Origin: Sulfuricurvum sp.
GTDB lineage: Bacteria > Campylobacterota > Campylobacteria > Campylobacterales > Sulfurimonadaceae
Assembly: GCA_028714915.1 (NCBI GenBank)
Contig: JAQTLL010000002.1
Span: 1-64,000 of the forward strand
Length of the DNA stretch: 64,000 nt
Direction: 5' to 3'
The translations under genes and the position numbers were made by a program. This document shows positions 8,585 through 16,634 of the stretch, one piece after another. Numbering within the stretch: the first letter of the stretch is position 1; each line of letters begins with the position of its first letter. The notes below the pieces were generated by a model. It saw nothing but the letters and a program-made list of their open reading frames with translations, ran no database searches and was not told the origin of the DNA.

Positions 8585-9255
8585 TAAGGGGTCATACTGT
8601 GCGCCCTGCAATGGCGATGATTGAGCTGATCTTTGCGATTGTCATTATCGCCATTAGTGTGATGACGATCCCCTCGATGATGGCGGTTGCCGATAAAGCA
8701 TCTAAGGGAATTGCCATTGATGAAGATATAATGTCGCGTTTGTCGGGATGGACCATCGATAAATTTCAGGCACGTTGGGATGGTAATTACAGTGCATCTG
8801 GTTCAGGACCTCTTAATATTGTCAGTATGGATGATTTAAACTGTTCACGAAGTGGAGGGTATCGTATCGGTTCAGATGAAAATGTCTCCTCGATGCAATG
8901 CAATATGGCGACATGGGATGATGCTATCCCGTCTTCGGGAAGTGGTGTTCTTGCGAATGGTATCGAACAGCTCAATGGGGGGAGTGAGCCGATTACGATT
9001 ACTCCAATAGGTGATGGAACAAGCTACAATGTAACTGCAACGTACAGTGTGGCATATGTTGATTCCACGGTAACCCCTTTAACTGGGAGTAATACTCAAA
9101 CGGCAATATGGACGCTTGGCTCATCCAATAATATGATGCCCGATGGATCGTTGAATAATCCAACCCATCTTAAGCGTGTTGTAACACGATTTAATGATGC
9201 TACACTGGGTGTGGATACTACTTTGACATTTTTTAAATCCAACAAAGGGAACTAG
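8581..9255 (+). CDS. Type IV pilin-like protein (pseudopilin)
   Basis: A 224-residue protein with a short basic leader (MIRGHTVRPA) and a class-III signal: cleavage after Ala10 would leave Met-Ala-Met-Ile-Glu, with the conserved Glu at +5, followed by the hydrophobic helix LIFAIVIIAISVMTI. The prepilin peptidase consensus usually has Gly at -1; Ala is tolerated. The rest is a glycine/serine-rich globular part with two cysteines (about 80 and 99), resembling MshD-type minor pilins. The start at 8581 overlaps the stop of the upstream gene as ATGA, which favours it over an ATG at 8545 that would replace the normal short leader. It ends directly before the next pseudopilin. Confidence 0.85.
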   Translation: MIRGHTVRPAMAMIELIFAIVIIAISVMTIPSMMAVADKASKGIAIDEDIMSRLSGWTIDKFQARWDGNYSASGSGPLNIVSMDDLNCSRSGGYRIGSDENVSSMQCNMATWDDAIPSSGSGVLANGIEQLNGGSEPITITPIGDGTSYNVTATYSVAYVDSTVTPLTGSNTQTAIWTLGSSNNMMPDGSLNNPTHLKRVVTRFNDATLGVDTTLTFFKSNKGN

Positions 9256-10185
9256 ATGAGATTTCAACATTACCGTCGCGGTTTTACATTTATCGAACTC
9301 CTCTTTGTTATTGTTATATTGGGGATAGTAGGGGGGATTGCCCTTGAAGCGGTACGCCAATACTATGAGGGGATATACCGTACCCAAGAGTACAGCAAAA
9401 GAGTAGCCGAAGCTGATCATATACTCGAGCAGCTTTCTAAATATTTTGAAAATGCAATCAGTAGTTCGATTGTCAATTTAGACATAGATCCAACGGTTTC
9501 AGCATGTTATGGTCCACCAGAGCTTAATACTGCAACAGATTTTACGGTGGCATTTATTGGGGTGGATAATGACAGTATGTATGGGATCAGCGGAAATGTT
9601 CCTGGATGGAGCGAAGAAACTTCTTTGGGGACAGGAAACGTCATTACAGCTTTGGATGCGAACTATACGATGGCTGATAGTATCATTGCGGCACTTGGAT
9701 CAACATTGGCAAATTCTGCCATCTATGATGCGGATAGTGTTGATGTCAATGCGTGTACTCGTTTTGGTTTAGATGGTGGTGTAACAGGAAGTGCAGGGTA
9801 TCATAGAATCACAGGTTCTACAGAAACGACACTTTCATTGCATACTGAGAATAACGCAACTGATGGTCATCGTAAATATTTGCTTCGAACAGGTTATGCG
9901 TTTAGAGTGGATGATGATGGAAACTTTACAATGTATACCAATTTTCGACCGTGGGAAGGAGCATATTATACAGCAGCAACGAAACAAAATATTTTAGGTC
10001 GGAATGTTGCCCATTTTTATGCTGATTACAATGCAACCGATTTTGTGACGGATTCGAATGTTAGTGATCGTGGATTGGTATGGAGGCTTAAGGTGTGTAT
10101 GCGAGGGGTGGATGCCAACCTCAGTACAAGCGATGCGGAGAGTCAAGCAATTTGTCGTGAAAGGAGAGTTCATGTACGCTACTAA
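9256..10185 (+). CDS. Type IV pilin-like protein, PilW/MshO-like
   Basis: A 309-residue pseudopilin. The leader MRFQHYRRG is followed by a textbook cleavage site G|FTFIELLFVIVILGIVGGIAL with Glu at +5. Length and the long globular domain with EAVRQYYEGIYRTQEY match MshO/PilW-like minor pilins. The start codon follows the previous stop directly (TAG ATG), and the 3' end overlaps the next gene by 14 nt. Four genes (surface protein plus three pilin-like genes) therefore form one tightly coupled unit. No assembly ATPase or secretin is present here, so the machinery must be encoded elsewhere. Confidence 0.88.
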   Translation: MRFQHYRRGFTFIELLFVIVILGIVGGIALEAVRQYYEGIYRTQEYSKRVAEADHILEQLSKYFENAISSSIVNLDIDPTVSACYGPPELNTATDFTVAFIGVDNDSMYGISGNVPGWSEETSLGTGNVITALDANYTMADSIIAALGSTLANSAIYDADSVDVNACTRFGLDGGVTGSAGYHRITGSTETTLSLHTENNATDGHRKYLLRTGYAFRVDDDGNFTMYTNFRPWEGAYYTAATKQNILGRNVAHFYADYNATDFVTDSNVSDRGLVWRLKVCMRGVDANLSTSDAESQAICRERRVHVRY

Positions 10186-10618
10186 ACGATCTGGATTTGC
10201 GATGATCTTGGCGATTTTTGTAGTACTTCTTGTAGCGCTTGGAGGGGTACTATTACTCAGTAATGCGACTACAGGAGCTAAATCTATAGGTGATAATTAT
10301 CTTTATGCTCAAGCTGAGTTACTCGCAGACAGTGCTACAGAGTTTGCCGTTATGCGAGCGCAGGGGTTTGATCATACAGGGGGAACATGTCTTAATCAGC
10401 TTAATATTACAGTAAATGGATCAGATGGAGCAACACATATGTTTGATGCGAATGTATCGTTAGCCTATTCGTTTCGTGGAGCAGCTATTGCAGGATGCAC
10501 AACATTGAACTCTACTACAAATAAAGATACTATGATATTGATGGATGTGACAGTCGAGGATCATAATCTCAGTACAGAACCGATACGAGTTCATAAACGG
10601 TCGTGGCAGAAGTTGTAG
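10172..10618 (+). CDS. Pilus-assembly-like membrane protein, PilX/MshP-like
   Basis: A 148-residue protein starting at the ATG at 10172, preceded by AAGGAGAG. The leader MYATKRSG is followed by FAMILAIFVVLLVALGGVLLL: Gly at the cleavage position and a single N-terminal hydrophobic helix, but no Glu at +5. This is the pattern of PilX/MshP-type minor pilins. The rest (LLADSATEFAVMRAQGFDHTGGTC and a later Cys) fits the small PilX_N-type domain. It is the last gene of the pseudopilin unit, the position mshP has in MSHA loci. Confidence 0.8.
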   Translation: MYATKRSGFAMILAIFVVLLVALGGVLLLSNATTGAKSIGDNYLYAQAELLADSATEFAVMRAQGFDHTGGTCLNQLNITVNGSDGATHMFDANVSLAYSFRGAAIAGCTTLNSTTNKDTMILMDVTVEDHNLSTEPIRVHKRSWQKL

Positions 10619-10631
10619 CAGGTTAAATGAG

Positions 10632-10659
10632 TGGATCCCGTATCAAGTACGGGATGACG
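10632..10659. repeat. Single palindromic repeat unit behind the pseudopilin operon
   Basis: TGGATCCCGTATC...GTACGGGATGACG is a right unit of the dispersed palindromic repeat. It lies 13 nt after the last pseudopilin stop, where it could form a 3'-end hairpin, but no U-tract follows directly. Confidence 0.85.
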
Positions 10660-10689
10660 AGAAAAAGTGCGGTTTACTGTACGTTAGCC

Positions 10690-10706
10690 TTCACCGCTGA
10701 GGTGAA
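10690..10706. other. Short perfect hairpin between convergent genes
   Basis: TTCACC-GCTGA-GGTGAA forms a 6-bp stem with a 5-nt loop in the gap between the pseudopilin operon and the receiver gene, which converge here. There is no T-run on either side, so it is not a standard intrinsic terminator; a role in protecting 3' ends is possible. Confidence 0.45.
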
Positions 10707-10750
10707 ACATAGCGTTAGCGTAGCCAAAGTGACTTTATTGCTTTGACAGA

Positions 10751-11128
10751 TTAAATCGTAAGCTGAGCTATTTTAGAAAGGACATCTTTTTCACGGATAG
10801 GTTTCATTAGAAACCCGTTTGCACCGCATTCCAATGCTTCAGTTTTTTTAGTCTCATCTGTTGTTAATATGATGACGGGAAGTTGACGAAGTGAGTCATC
10901 TGCCCGAATGACTTTTAGCATTTCGATACCGCCCATTACCGGCATAATAATATCAAGCAAGATAATGTCAATATCATCTTGTGATTTAAGAACACCAATG
11001 GCATCCGCACCATTCTTTGCTTCAATGACTTGCGCAACATTGGGAGCTTTCATCAGCATTGATTTTAACAATTTTAAGTTGATTAAATCATCGTCAACTG
11101 CGAGAACTTTGAGTTTTTTTTCATCCAT
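10751..11128 (-). CDS. Stand-alone response regulator receiver (CheY-like)
   Basis: A 125-residue single-domain receiver without an output domain. The acidic pair is in VLAVDDD (about residues 9-15), the phospho-acceptor Asp is in DIILLDIIMPVMGG (about residue 58), the switch Thr is in VIILTTDE, and the conserved Lys is in FLMKPI. It would carry phosphate from the adjacent hybrid kinase or pass it to a partner such as the flagellar switch. It sits 15 nt downstream of the kinase gene on the same strand, so it is the last gene of that signalling unit. Confidence 0.92.
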   Translation of the reverse strand: MDEKKLKVLAVDDDLINLKLLKSMLMKAPNVAQVIEAKNGADAIGVLKSQDDIDIILLDIIMPVMGGIEMLKVIRADDSLRQLPVIILTTDETKKTEALECGANGFLMKPIREKDVLSKIAQLTI

Positions 11129-11143
11129 TAATTGGTTCCTGCT

Positions 11144-14100
11144 TTAGATAAATTTTTCAAACACAAGACGTAACAAGTCTTTATTAACAATATTTTTAAT
11201 CATCTCATGAACATACAGTGTATCGTTTTGATCATAATCCATGGAGGGGTCGACCAGCATAATCAACGAAATATCGCTGTTATTTTCACGAATTATATCA
11301 GAGAGTTCTTTTAGATTAAGATTTGCCAACCCTTTATCAAACAATGCCACTTTGTAGCGTTTTTCTTTGATATGGGTATACAGCTCATCGCTATTGTTGA
11401 TACTCACATAAGTGTACCCTAAATCATCAAGAATACGTGTAAAAAGCTTCCTTTCGAGTGTATTTTGCTTAGCAAGTAAAATATCAGCCTCGTATACAGA
11501 TTTTTCTACATGGCTGTTTTCACTAGGGGTTAGCGTTTCTGTAATTGCTTCATCCTCTATGTGCTCTTCTTTACTCTCAAGCTCATCAAGGGGAAGTTTT
11601 TCATCCTTTTGTATATTAAGGATGAGCTCTTCACTCTTGTTTTCATCTGCTGCTTCAGGAATATCAATAAGCTCTTGCTTCACTAATGGAATTGTTTGGA
11701 TCATTTCTTTTTGATTGGCTGTCTCACTGCTTTCATCATAACCAAGAAGCTCATTGGCTGATTTTGGGATAATGTTTAAATCAATAATTTTATGCGAGAG
11801 AAAATTATTGAGCAAAGAGATAATATCACTGCGAACGAGTGGTTTGGTTGTGTACTCATCCATCCCTACTGCCATAAAGCGTTCACGATCACCTTTGAGG
11901 GCATTGGCGGTAAGGGCGATGATGGGGACATGGTGCTGATCGTAATCTTCCTCAAAATCCAAAATTTCCTGAGTCGCCTCCATACCATCCAGAACAGGCA
12001 TCTGAATATCCATGAAAATAAGATCAAATTCTCCATTTTTACGTTTTTCAAACGCTTCCAAACCATTGTTTGCAACGGTTACCGTAAGTCCTAAGTCTTC
12101 TAAGGTGCGACGGATAAGTTTTTGGTTAATTACATTGTCTTCGGCTACAAGAACGTTGGCTGCAAAACGGGAGTTTTTCTCATCAAATCTTTTGCGACGC
12201 GATGTTTTTTGTTTACGGGTATTGAATGCTTCAGCATCATACGCTTCTAAGACGGAACGTATTTTTGAACCGTTAAGGGGTTCATAAAGTACTTTGAATA
12301 AATCAAGACCCATAGAATCGATTTTCTTCATGTAATACGATTTGGTAATAAGAATAGTCTGCTCGCTTGCCGAAGCGTATGCTATAAGACCATCATCATT
12401 GGTATAATCGTTGTCAACAAAAAGAAGGTCATAGTTGACTTGGCGCTCTAGTATTTTTAACTCTTCAAGCTCAGTAAACGTGGTATAGCTTACTCCAAGA
12501 TAATCAAGATACTCTTTTAGATAGGTACTTTGTACTTTTTTCTTCGTTATGCTCTCATGAATAACGGCATTGATATTAGAGAAAGAACCTTTTAGCGGTT
12601 CGTTGAGAGTTTCAATTTCATCAAATGATAAGGTAAAGAAGAACATAGTTCCATCACCCGGTTGACTCTCAAGATCAAGTTTACCGCCCATAAGCTCAAC
12701 AAAACGGCTGGAAATGGTTAGACCCAAACCTGTACCGCCATATTTACGGGTAATGGAGGTGTCTGCTTGACCAAAAGCTTCAAAAATACGAGATTTTTGT
12801 TCACTGGTGACACCAATACCGCTGTCTTTGACTTGGAAGCGAATACGCGCACGATGAGGCTCATCAGATTCGATACGGCGAACATCAACATTGACTGAAC
12901 CGCCGCTGTTGGTAAATTTAACAGCATTGCTAAGAAGATTGATAATAACTTCTTTGATCTTGGTCGGATCCCCTTTGAGCGGTCGCTCAAGACTTGGATC
13001 GATAAAACACCCAAGGTCAATATGTTTTTCAGAAGCACGAACAGCGTACACTTCAACAGCGCTTTCAAACTCATCCATTGGGTTGAAGGCAATGTCTTCG
13101 ATTTCAAGTTTATTGCTCTCAATTTTAGAGAGGTCAAGAATGTTATTGATAATTTCAAGAAGATTTTCAGAACTTTTCTCGATAATATCAATAAATTCTC
13201 GCTGTTCATCGTGAAGTTCAGTATCTTTTAGAAGTTCAGTAAATCCAACAATACCGTTGAGCGGTGTACGGATTTCATGGGACATATTTGCCAAGAACAT
13301 TGATTTTGCTTCACTGGCTTCTTGAGCAAACTGCTTATCACCAAGCGTTTGCTCAATGATACGTTCCAAGAGAGTATAGGCTTGCGCGGTACCCTCTGCC
13401 GTATCAAGGTTGATCGATCTGCTCAGAGCATCGGCTTCGTTATCATGTGTATCTTCAGCTACCCGCTTGAGAACCGATTCAAGGTTTTTGATATTTTTTG
13501 CGATTTCATTGGAGAGCAGGTATCCCAAAGTACCGAGCAAGACCGATACCAACCATACGGTAATAGTACTAATAAGGAGTTGTACTGCTTGGGTTTTGAT
13601 GATACTTGCCCGTGCATCCATACTATCGAGCAGAATTTTTTCAGTTTCACTGATAGCGTTGATTTTCTCAGAGAGCATCGCAAACCAGATTCCTGATTTC
13701 GTTTCAAATACGGTATCATTTTTTGTGCGTAAAATAACACTGCGCTCAGAGGTAATGTCTTGAAACAATTCGATATTGTCATCACTAAAGAGAGAGGAAT
13801 TAAGAGAATCTTTTAGAGGTTTGTTGAGAATAGTATCAAAATTCAGAGCATCAGCTTTTGCAATAAAACTAAGCCATCGGTTAATTTCTTTATCTTCCAG
13901 CGTAATTCCGCGTGAGATAATATAGGTGATATAGTCACGCTCCAAGCTGGTGTGTTCATTGGCACGGACAAGAGAGAGATAGCTATTTTCCATGGCAGAG
14001 ACCTGGTCATCAACCTGAAGGGTAGCAAGAGCGGAAAGTTCACTGATTAAAGCTGTTTGTGATTTTCCATAAACATTGTCAAAGACTTCATTAAAATCAG

Positions 14101-14476
14101 CAGTTTGATTATCAACGGAAGGTTTTGATTGGTGCCGTGCTTTTTCCAGTGTCGCAATCATTGCTGTAATTTTGGCAGAGGTGTAACTTGTGTCAAATGC
14201 TTTGATCTTTTGATCAACAATACTGCGCTGAGCTTTTAGTGATTTGAGTGTTGTATCGGAAGCATTACCCAAATACATCACCGTCATCCCGCGTTCGCGA
14301 GAAATATTATTGATGAGGTCATTAAGCTGTTTATTTTCTTCAAGTCTTGCTTGCAGTGTTTTTGCCGACTGAAAACTTACATACGATGTATAAACATAAT
14401 AACTGGCGAGTGAAAACAAAATCAGAATCGGTAAGAGACTGATGAGTCGGAGTCGATTTTTAAGTCCTAAATGCAT
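11144..14476 (-). CDS. Hybrid sensor histidine kinase with NIT sensor domain
   Basis: An 1110-residue inner-membrane kinase. TM1 (9-31) and TM2 (298-322) enclose a periplasmic helical NIT-type domain; its signature RERGMTVMYLG (61-71) is typical of nitrate/nitrite-sensing NIT proteins. The kinase core has the H-box MSHEIRTPLNG with His400, the N-box around Asn513 (LLSNAVKF), DSGIGV (551) and YGGTGLGL (579-586). A degenerate receiver covers about 635-750, and a canonical receiver about 772-890 with acceptor Asp823 in FMDIQMPVLDG and Lys in TTKP. A third receiver-like segment closes the protein (about 1000-1110). AAGAGGAA precedes the ATG. Nitrate or nitrite as ligand is inference from the domain family. 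The Hpt partner gene is immediately upstream. Confidence 0.92.
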   Translation of the reverse strand: MHLGLKNRLRLISLLPILILFSLASYYVYTSYVSFQSAKTLQARLEENKQLNDLINNISRERGMTVMYLGNASDTTLKSLKAQRSIVDQKIKAFDTSYTSAKITAMIATLEKARHQSKPSVDNQTADFNEVFDNVYGKSQTALISELSALATLQVDDQVSAMENSYLSLVRANEHTSLERDYITYIISRGITLEDKEINRWLSFIAKADALNFDTILNKPLKDSLNSSLFSDDNIELFQDITSERSVILRTKNDTVFETKSGIWFAMLSEKINAISETEKILLDSMDARASIIKTQAVQLLISTITVWLVSVLLGTLGYLLSNEIAKNIKNLESVLKRVAEDTHDNEADALSRSINLDTAEGTAQAYTLLERIIEQTLGDKQFAQEASEAKSMFLANMSHEIRTPLNGIVGFTELLKDTELHDEQREFIDIIEKSSENLLEIINNILDLSKIESNKLEIEDIAFNPMDEFESAVEVYAVRASEKHIDLGCFIDPSLERPLKGDPTKIKEVIINLLSNAVKFTNSGGSVNVDVRRIESDEPHRARIRFQVKDSGIGVTSEQKSRIFEAFGQADTSITRKYGGTGLGLTISSRFVELMGGKLDLESQPGDGTMFFFTLSFDEIETLNEPLKGSFSNINAVIHESITKKKVQSTYLKEYLDYLGVSYTTFTELEELKILERQVNYDLLFVDNDYTNDDGLIAYASASEQTILITKSYYMKKIDSMGLDLFKVLYEPLNGSKIRSVLEAYDAEAFNTRKQKTSRRKRFDEKNSRFAANVLVAEDNVINQKLIRRTLEDLGLTVTVANNGLEAFEKRKNGEFDLIFMDIQMPVLDGMEATQEILDFEEDYDQHHVPIIALTANALKGDRERFMAVGMDEYTTKPLVRSDIISLLNNFLSHKIIDLNIIPKSANELLGYDESSETANQKEMIQTIPLVKQELIDIPEAADENKSEELILNIQKDEKLPLDELESKEEHIEDEAITETLTPSENSHVEKSVYEADILLAKQNTLERKLFTRILDDLGYTYVSINNSDELYTHIKEKRYKVALFDKGLANLNLKELSDIIRENNSDISLIMLVDPSMDYDQNDTLYVHEMIKNIVNKDLLRLVFEKFI

Positions 14477-14487
14477 GGTTATTCCTC

Positions 14488-16134
14488 TTAAAGTTGATCG
14501 AGATAGTTATTAAGCCGTACCGAGGCTTTTTTGGCTTCTTGAGCATCATTTGTTTTTGATAAGATTGCAAGTTCTTCAGAAATTTCACTCAATCTGAGGT
14601 TATCGCTGATTCCTTTGAGTTTAGCCGCACTCTCTCGCCATGTATGGGTATCGAAAGCAATAATAGCTTGAGTGATTTGATTGCTAATAACCCTTGCATC
14701 ATTCTTGTAATCAAAAAGCAACTCATCAAAAAAGCTTTTTTCCATTCCCAATTCTCTGGCTACACTTTGGGAATCATAATGAAACACGGGTAATTTTATA
14801 ACAATATTTTCACGAATCGCTTCTTTGGGAATTACTGCTTTTTTTTCAGTTTCAATTGTAGCATTATCCAGATCAAGAAACTCTTTTTTAAATATACTTT
14901 CTTTGGGTAATAATGATTCGTGAACTTCTTCTGATGAGGCCATTTCCTCTTCATGTACCAAAAGAGGTTCGTCATCATATTGTTTAAGCCCAAAAGGATA
15001 GATATTTTGAAGTGTTTTATCGGTGATGGCGGCAGCAGGTTCTTCTGAAGAAATGGATACAACGGTATTGCTTGTCTGAGTATCCGGCACTTCTTGGGTC
15101 ATATCTTCTTGTACACTTTCTTCTCCGGAAAGTTTTGAAATAATCTCAAAATAATATTTCAGATTGGCTTCGATTTCTGAAAGATCGCTTGAAGCATTGA
15201 TAATACTAAGTGTTTCAAATGCATCATCAATCCGAAGATTGGCAGCTACCCCCTTAAGTTTATGGGACAAAATATGGAGATTATTGAAATCACTCTTCAT
15301 AGCCGATCCAAAAAGATCTTCTTTAAACTCAAGCGATTGTTGAATAAAGTCACCGATAAATTCTTCGATAAGGTCAACAGGAAGCCCTAATTCGCTTGCC
15401 GCCACATGAGGATTATAGATATAGCTATTCTCTACTTTGTGATGAGAAAGGAACTCTTTTTCATGGGCACTATAGCGCATACTTTTTTGTATTAAAGAGG
15501 TGACCGGTATCGCTTTGACTGGGCTATCAATAGATTCTTTAAGCGAGAGTTTTTGAAGAGTCTCTTCAGCAGACGGCTTTTCAGCTGCCGTGTTTAGATT
15601 AGGATAAATATCCTCTATTTCATCAAAAGGGGAGAATGCAATATCCGGAATATCCAAAACACCTGGCGCATTGAGTTGTGTAGGAGTGATATGAGAGTAA
15701 TCAGGCAGAGGTGATGGTTTACTAATGTATGTTGATTCAGCTTGAGGCGCACTAACCTCATGCTTTTGAGTTTTTGGGGGAATGGTGTGCGGCTTGATGT
15801 CCTCCCCGCTAATCGACTTAATGTGGGACATCTCAATGCTATAGCCATTTTGGAGAGGATTTTCACAAAGATACATTTTGCTAACGCTGAGCCGACAACT
15901 AAATACCCGTCCATTAGCGTGAACAATAGCGCTGGAAGTATCCGAATCTGAGTGAAGAAGAAAGTTAATCCACCCAAAATTTTTGAAATTATGAATGTAT
16001 CCCGGTTCATTGGCAAACAAATCAGCAACATCTGAACAAACATTTAGAAGTTCATCAAGAGAGGAATAGTTAAGGAGACGTAACCCTTCCTCATCAATAC
16101 CGATAAACTCTTGTTTATGATTGTATAGTAACAC
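14488..16134 (-). CDS. Histidine phosphotransfer (Hpt) protein with one active and one dead Hpt domain
   Basis: A 548-residue protein. The first 100 residues look like a PAS-type sensor fold (GIDEEGLRLLNYSSLDELL). A long low-complexity linker follows. A canonical Hpt domain covers about 245-340 with His291 in SHKLKGVAANLRI. A second copy (about 465-548) repeats the whole layout, including the leading A-x-ELG helix and the KLKGISDNLRL segment, but the histidine position is Ala504, so it cannot carry phosphate. The dead domain may only dock a receiver. The gene lies 11 nt upstream of the hybrid kinase and clearly belongs to the same phosphorelay. Confidence 0.82.
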   Translation of the reverse strand: MLLYNHKQEFIGIDEEGLRLLNYSSLDELLNVCSDVADLFANEPGYIHNFKNFGWINFLLHSDSDTSSAIVHANGRVFSCRLSVSKMYLCENPLQNGYSIEMSHIKSISGEDIKPHTIPPKTQKHEVSAPQAESTYISKPSPLPDYSHITPTQLNAPGVLDIPDIAFSPFDEIEDIYPNLNTAAEKPSAEETLQKLSLKESIDSPVKAIPVTSLIQKSMRYSAHEKEFLSHHKVENSYIYNPHVAASELGLPVDLIEEFIGDFIQQSLEFKEDLFGSAMKSDFNNLHILSHKLKGVAANLRIDDAFETLSIINASSDLSEIEANLKYYFEIISKLSGEESVQEDMTQEVPDTQTSNTVVSISSEEPAAAITDKTLQNIYPFGLKQYDDEPLLVHEEEMASSEEVHESLLPKESIFKKEFLDLDNATIETEKKAVIPKEAIRENIVIKLPVFHYDSQSVARELGMEKSFFDELLFDYKNDARVISNQITQAIIAFDTHTWRESAAKLKGISDNLRLSEISEELAILSKTNDAQEAKKASVRLNNYLDQL

Positions 16135-16145
16135 GTTCTCTCCCT

Positions 16146-16559
16146 TTAGCTTTCTTGCTCAATCATTTTTTTATAAACTGCTGCTGTTTCTTCAATATTT
16201 TTACGAGATGCAGGTTTTCGAGCGGCCATATACCCTTTCATAATACCGTTGTTGTCATAAATGGGAGATACTTCTGTATCTACCCAATAAAATTTACCGT
16301 CTTTGCGTAAATTTTTTACCAACCCGTGCCAGATGGTTCCAGATTGAATCGTTTTCCAAACCTGAGCAAAAGCTGCCTTGGGCATATCGGGATGGCGGAT
16401 GATATTGTGGGGTTGCCCAACGAGCTCATTTAGAGCATAACCTGAAATTTCACAAAAGCGTCGATTGGCAAAGGTAATTACCCCCTCTAAGTCCGTTTCA
16501 CTGACAATAGCGCGCCCTTCAAAAAAATACTCTTCATCGACTGCAGCAGGTCTTTCCAT
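16146..16559 (-). CDS. Single PAS-domain protein, Aer-like
   Basis: A 137-residue cytoplasmic protein that is essentially one PAS domain: SETDLEGVITFANRRFCEISGY, then NIIRHPDMPKAAF and KDGKFYWVDTEVSPIYD. This NxxRHPDMP pattern is shared with the FAD-binding PAS of the aerotaxis receptor Aer, so redox or energy sensing is plausible. There is no output domain; it probably acts through the phosphorelay encoded downstream, from which it is separated by only 11 nt. AAGGAG precedes the start. It is the first gene of the four-gene signalling unit. Confidence 0.85.
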   Translation of the reverse strand: MERPAAVDEEYFFEGRAIVSETDLEGVITFANRRFCEISGYALNELVGQPHNIIRHPDMPKAAFAQVWKTIQSGTIWHGLVKNLRKDGKFYWVDTEVSPIYDNNGIMKGYMAARKPASRKNIEETAAVYKKMIEQES

Positions 16560-16634
16560 ACTCCAACTCCTTAGCTAAAAAAATACTGATAAATATAATT
16601 TAAAGAATATGGCATAAACAAGGTAAAAGAATTC

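Noticed and set aside
10690-10706. Hairpin behind the pseudopilin operon as intrinsic terminator
   Set aside because: The stem is good, but neither strand has a T-run after it, so I list it only as a hairpin.
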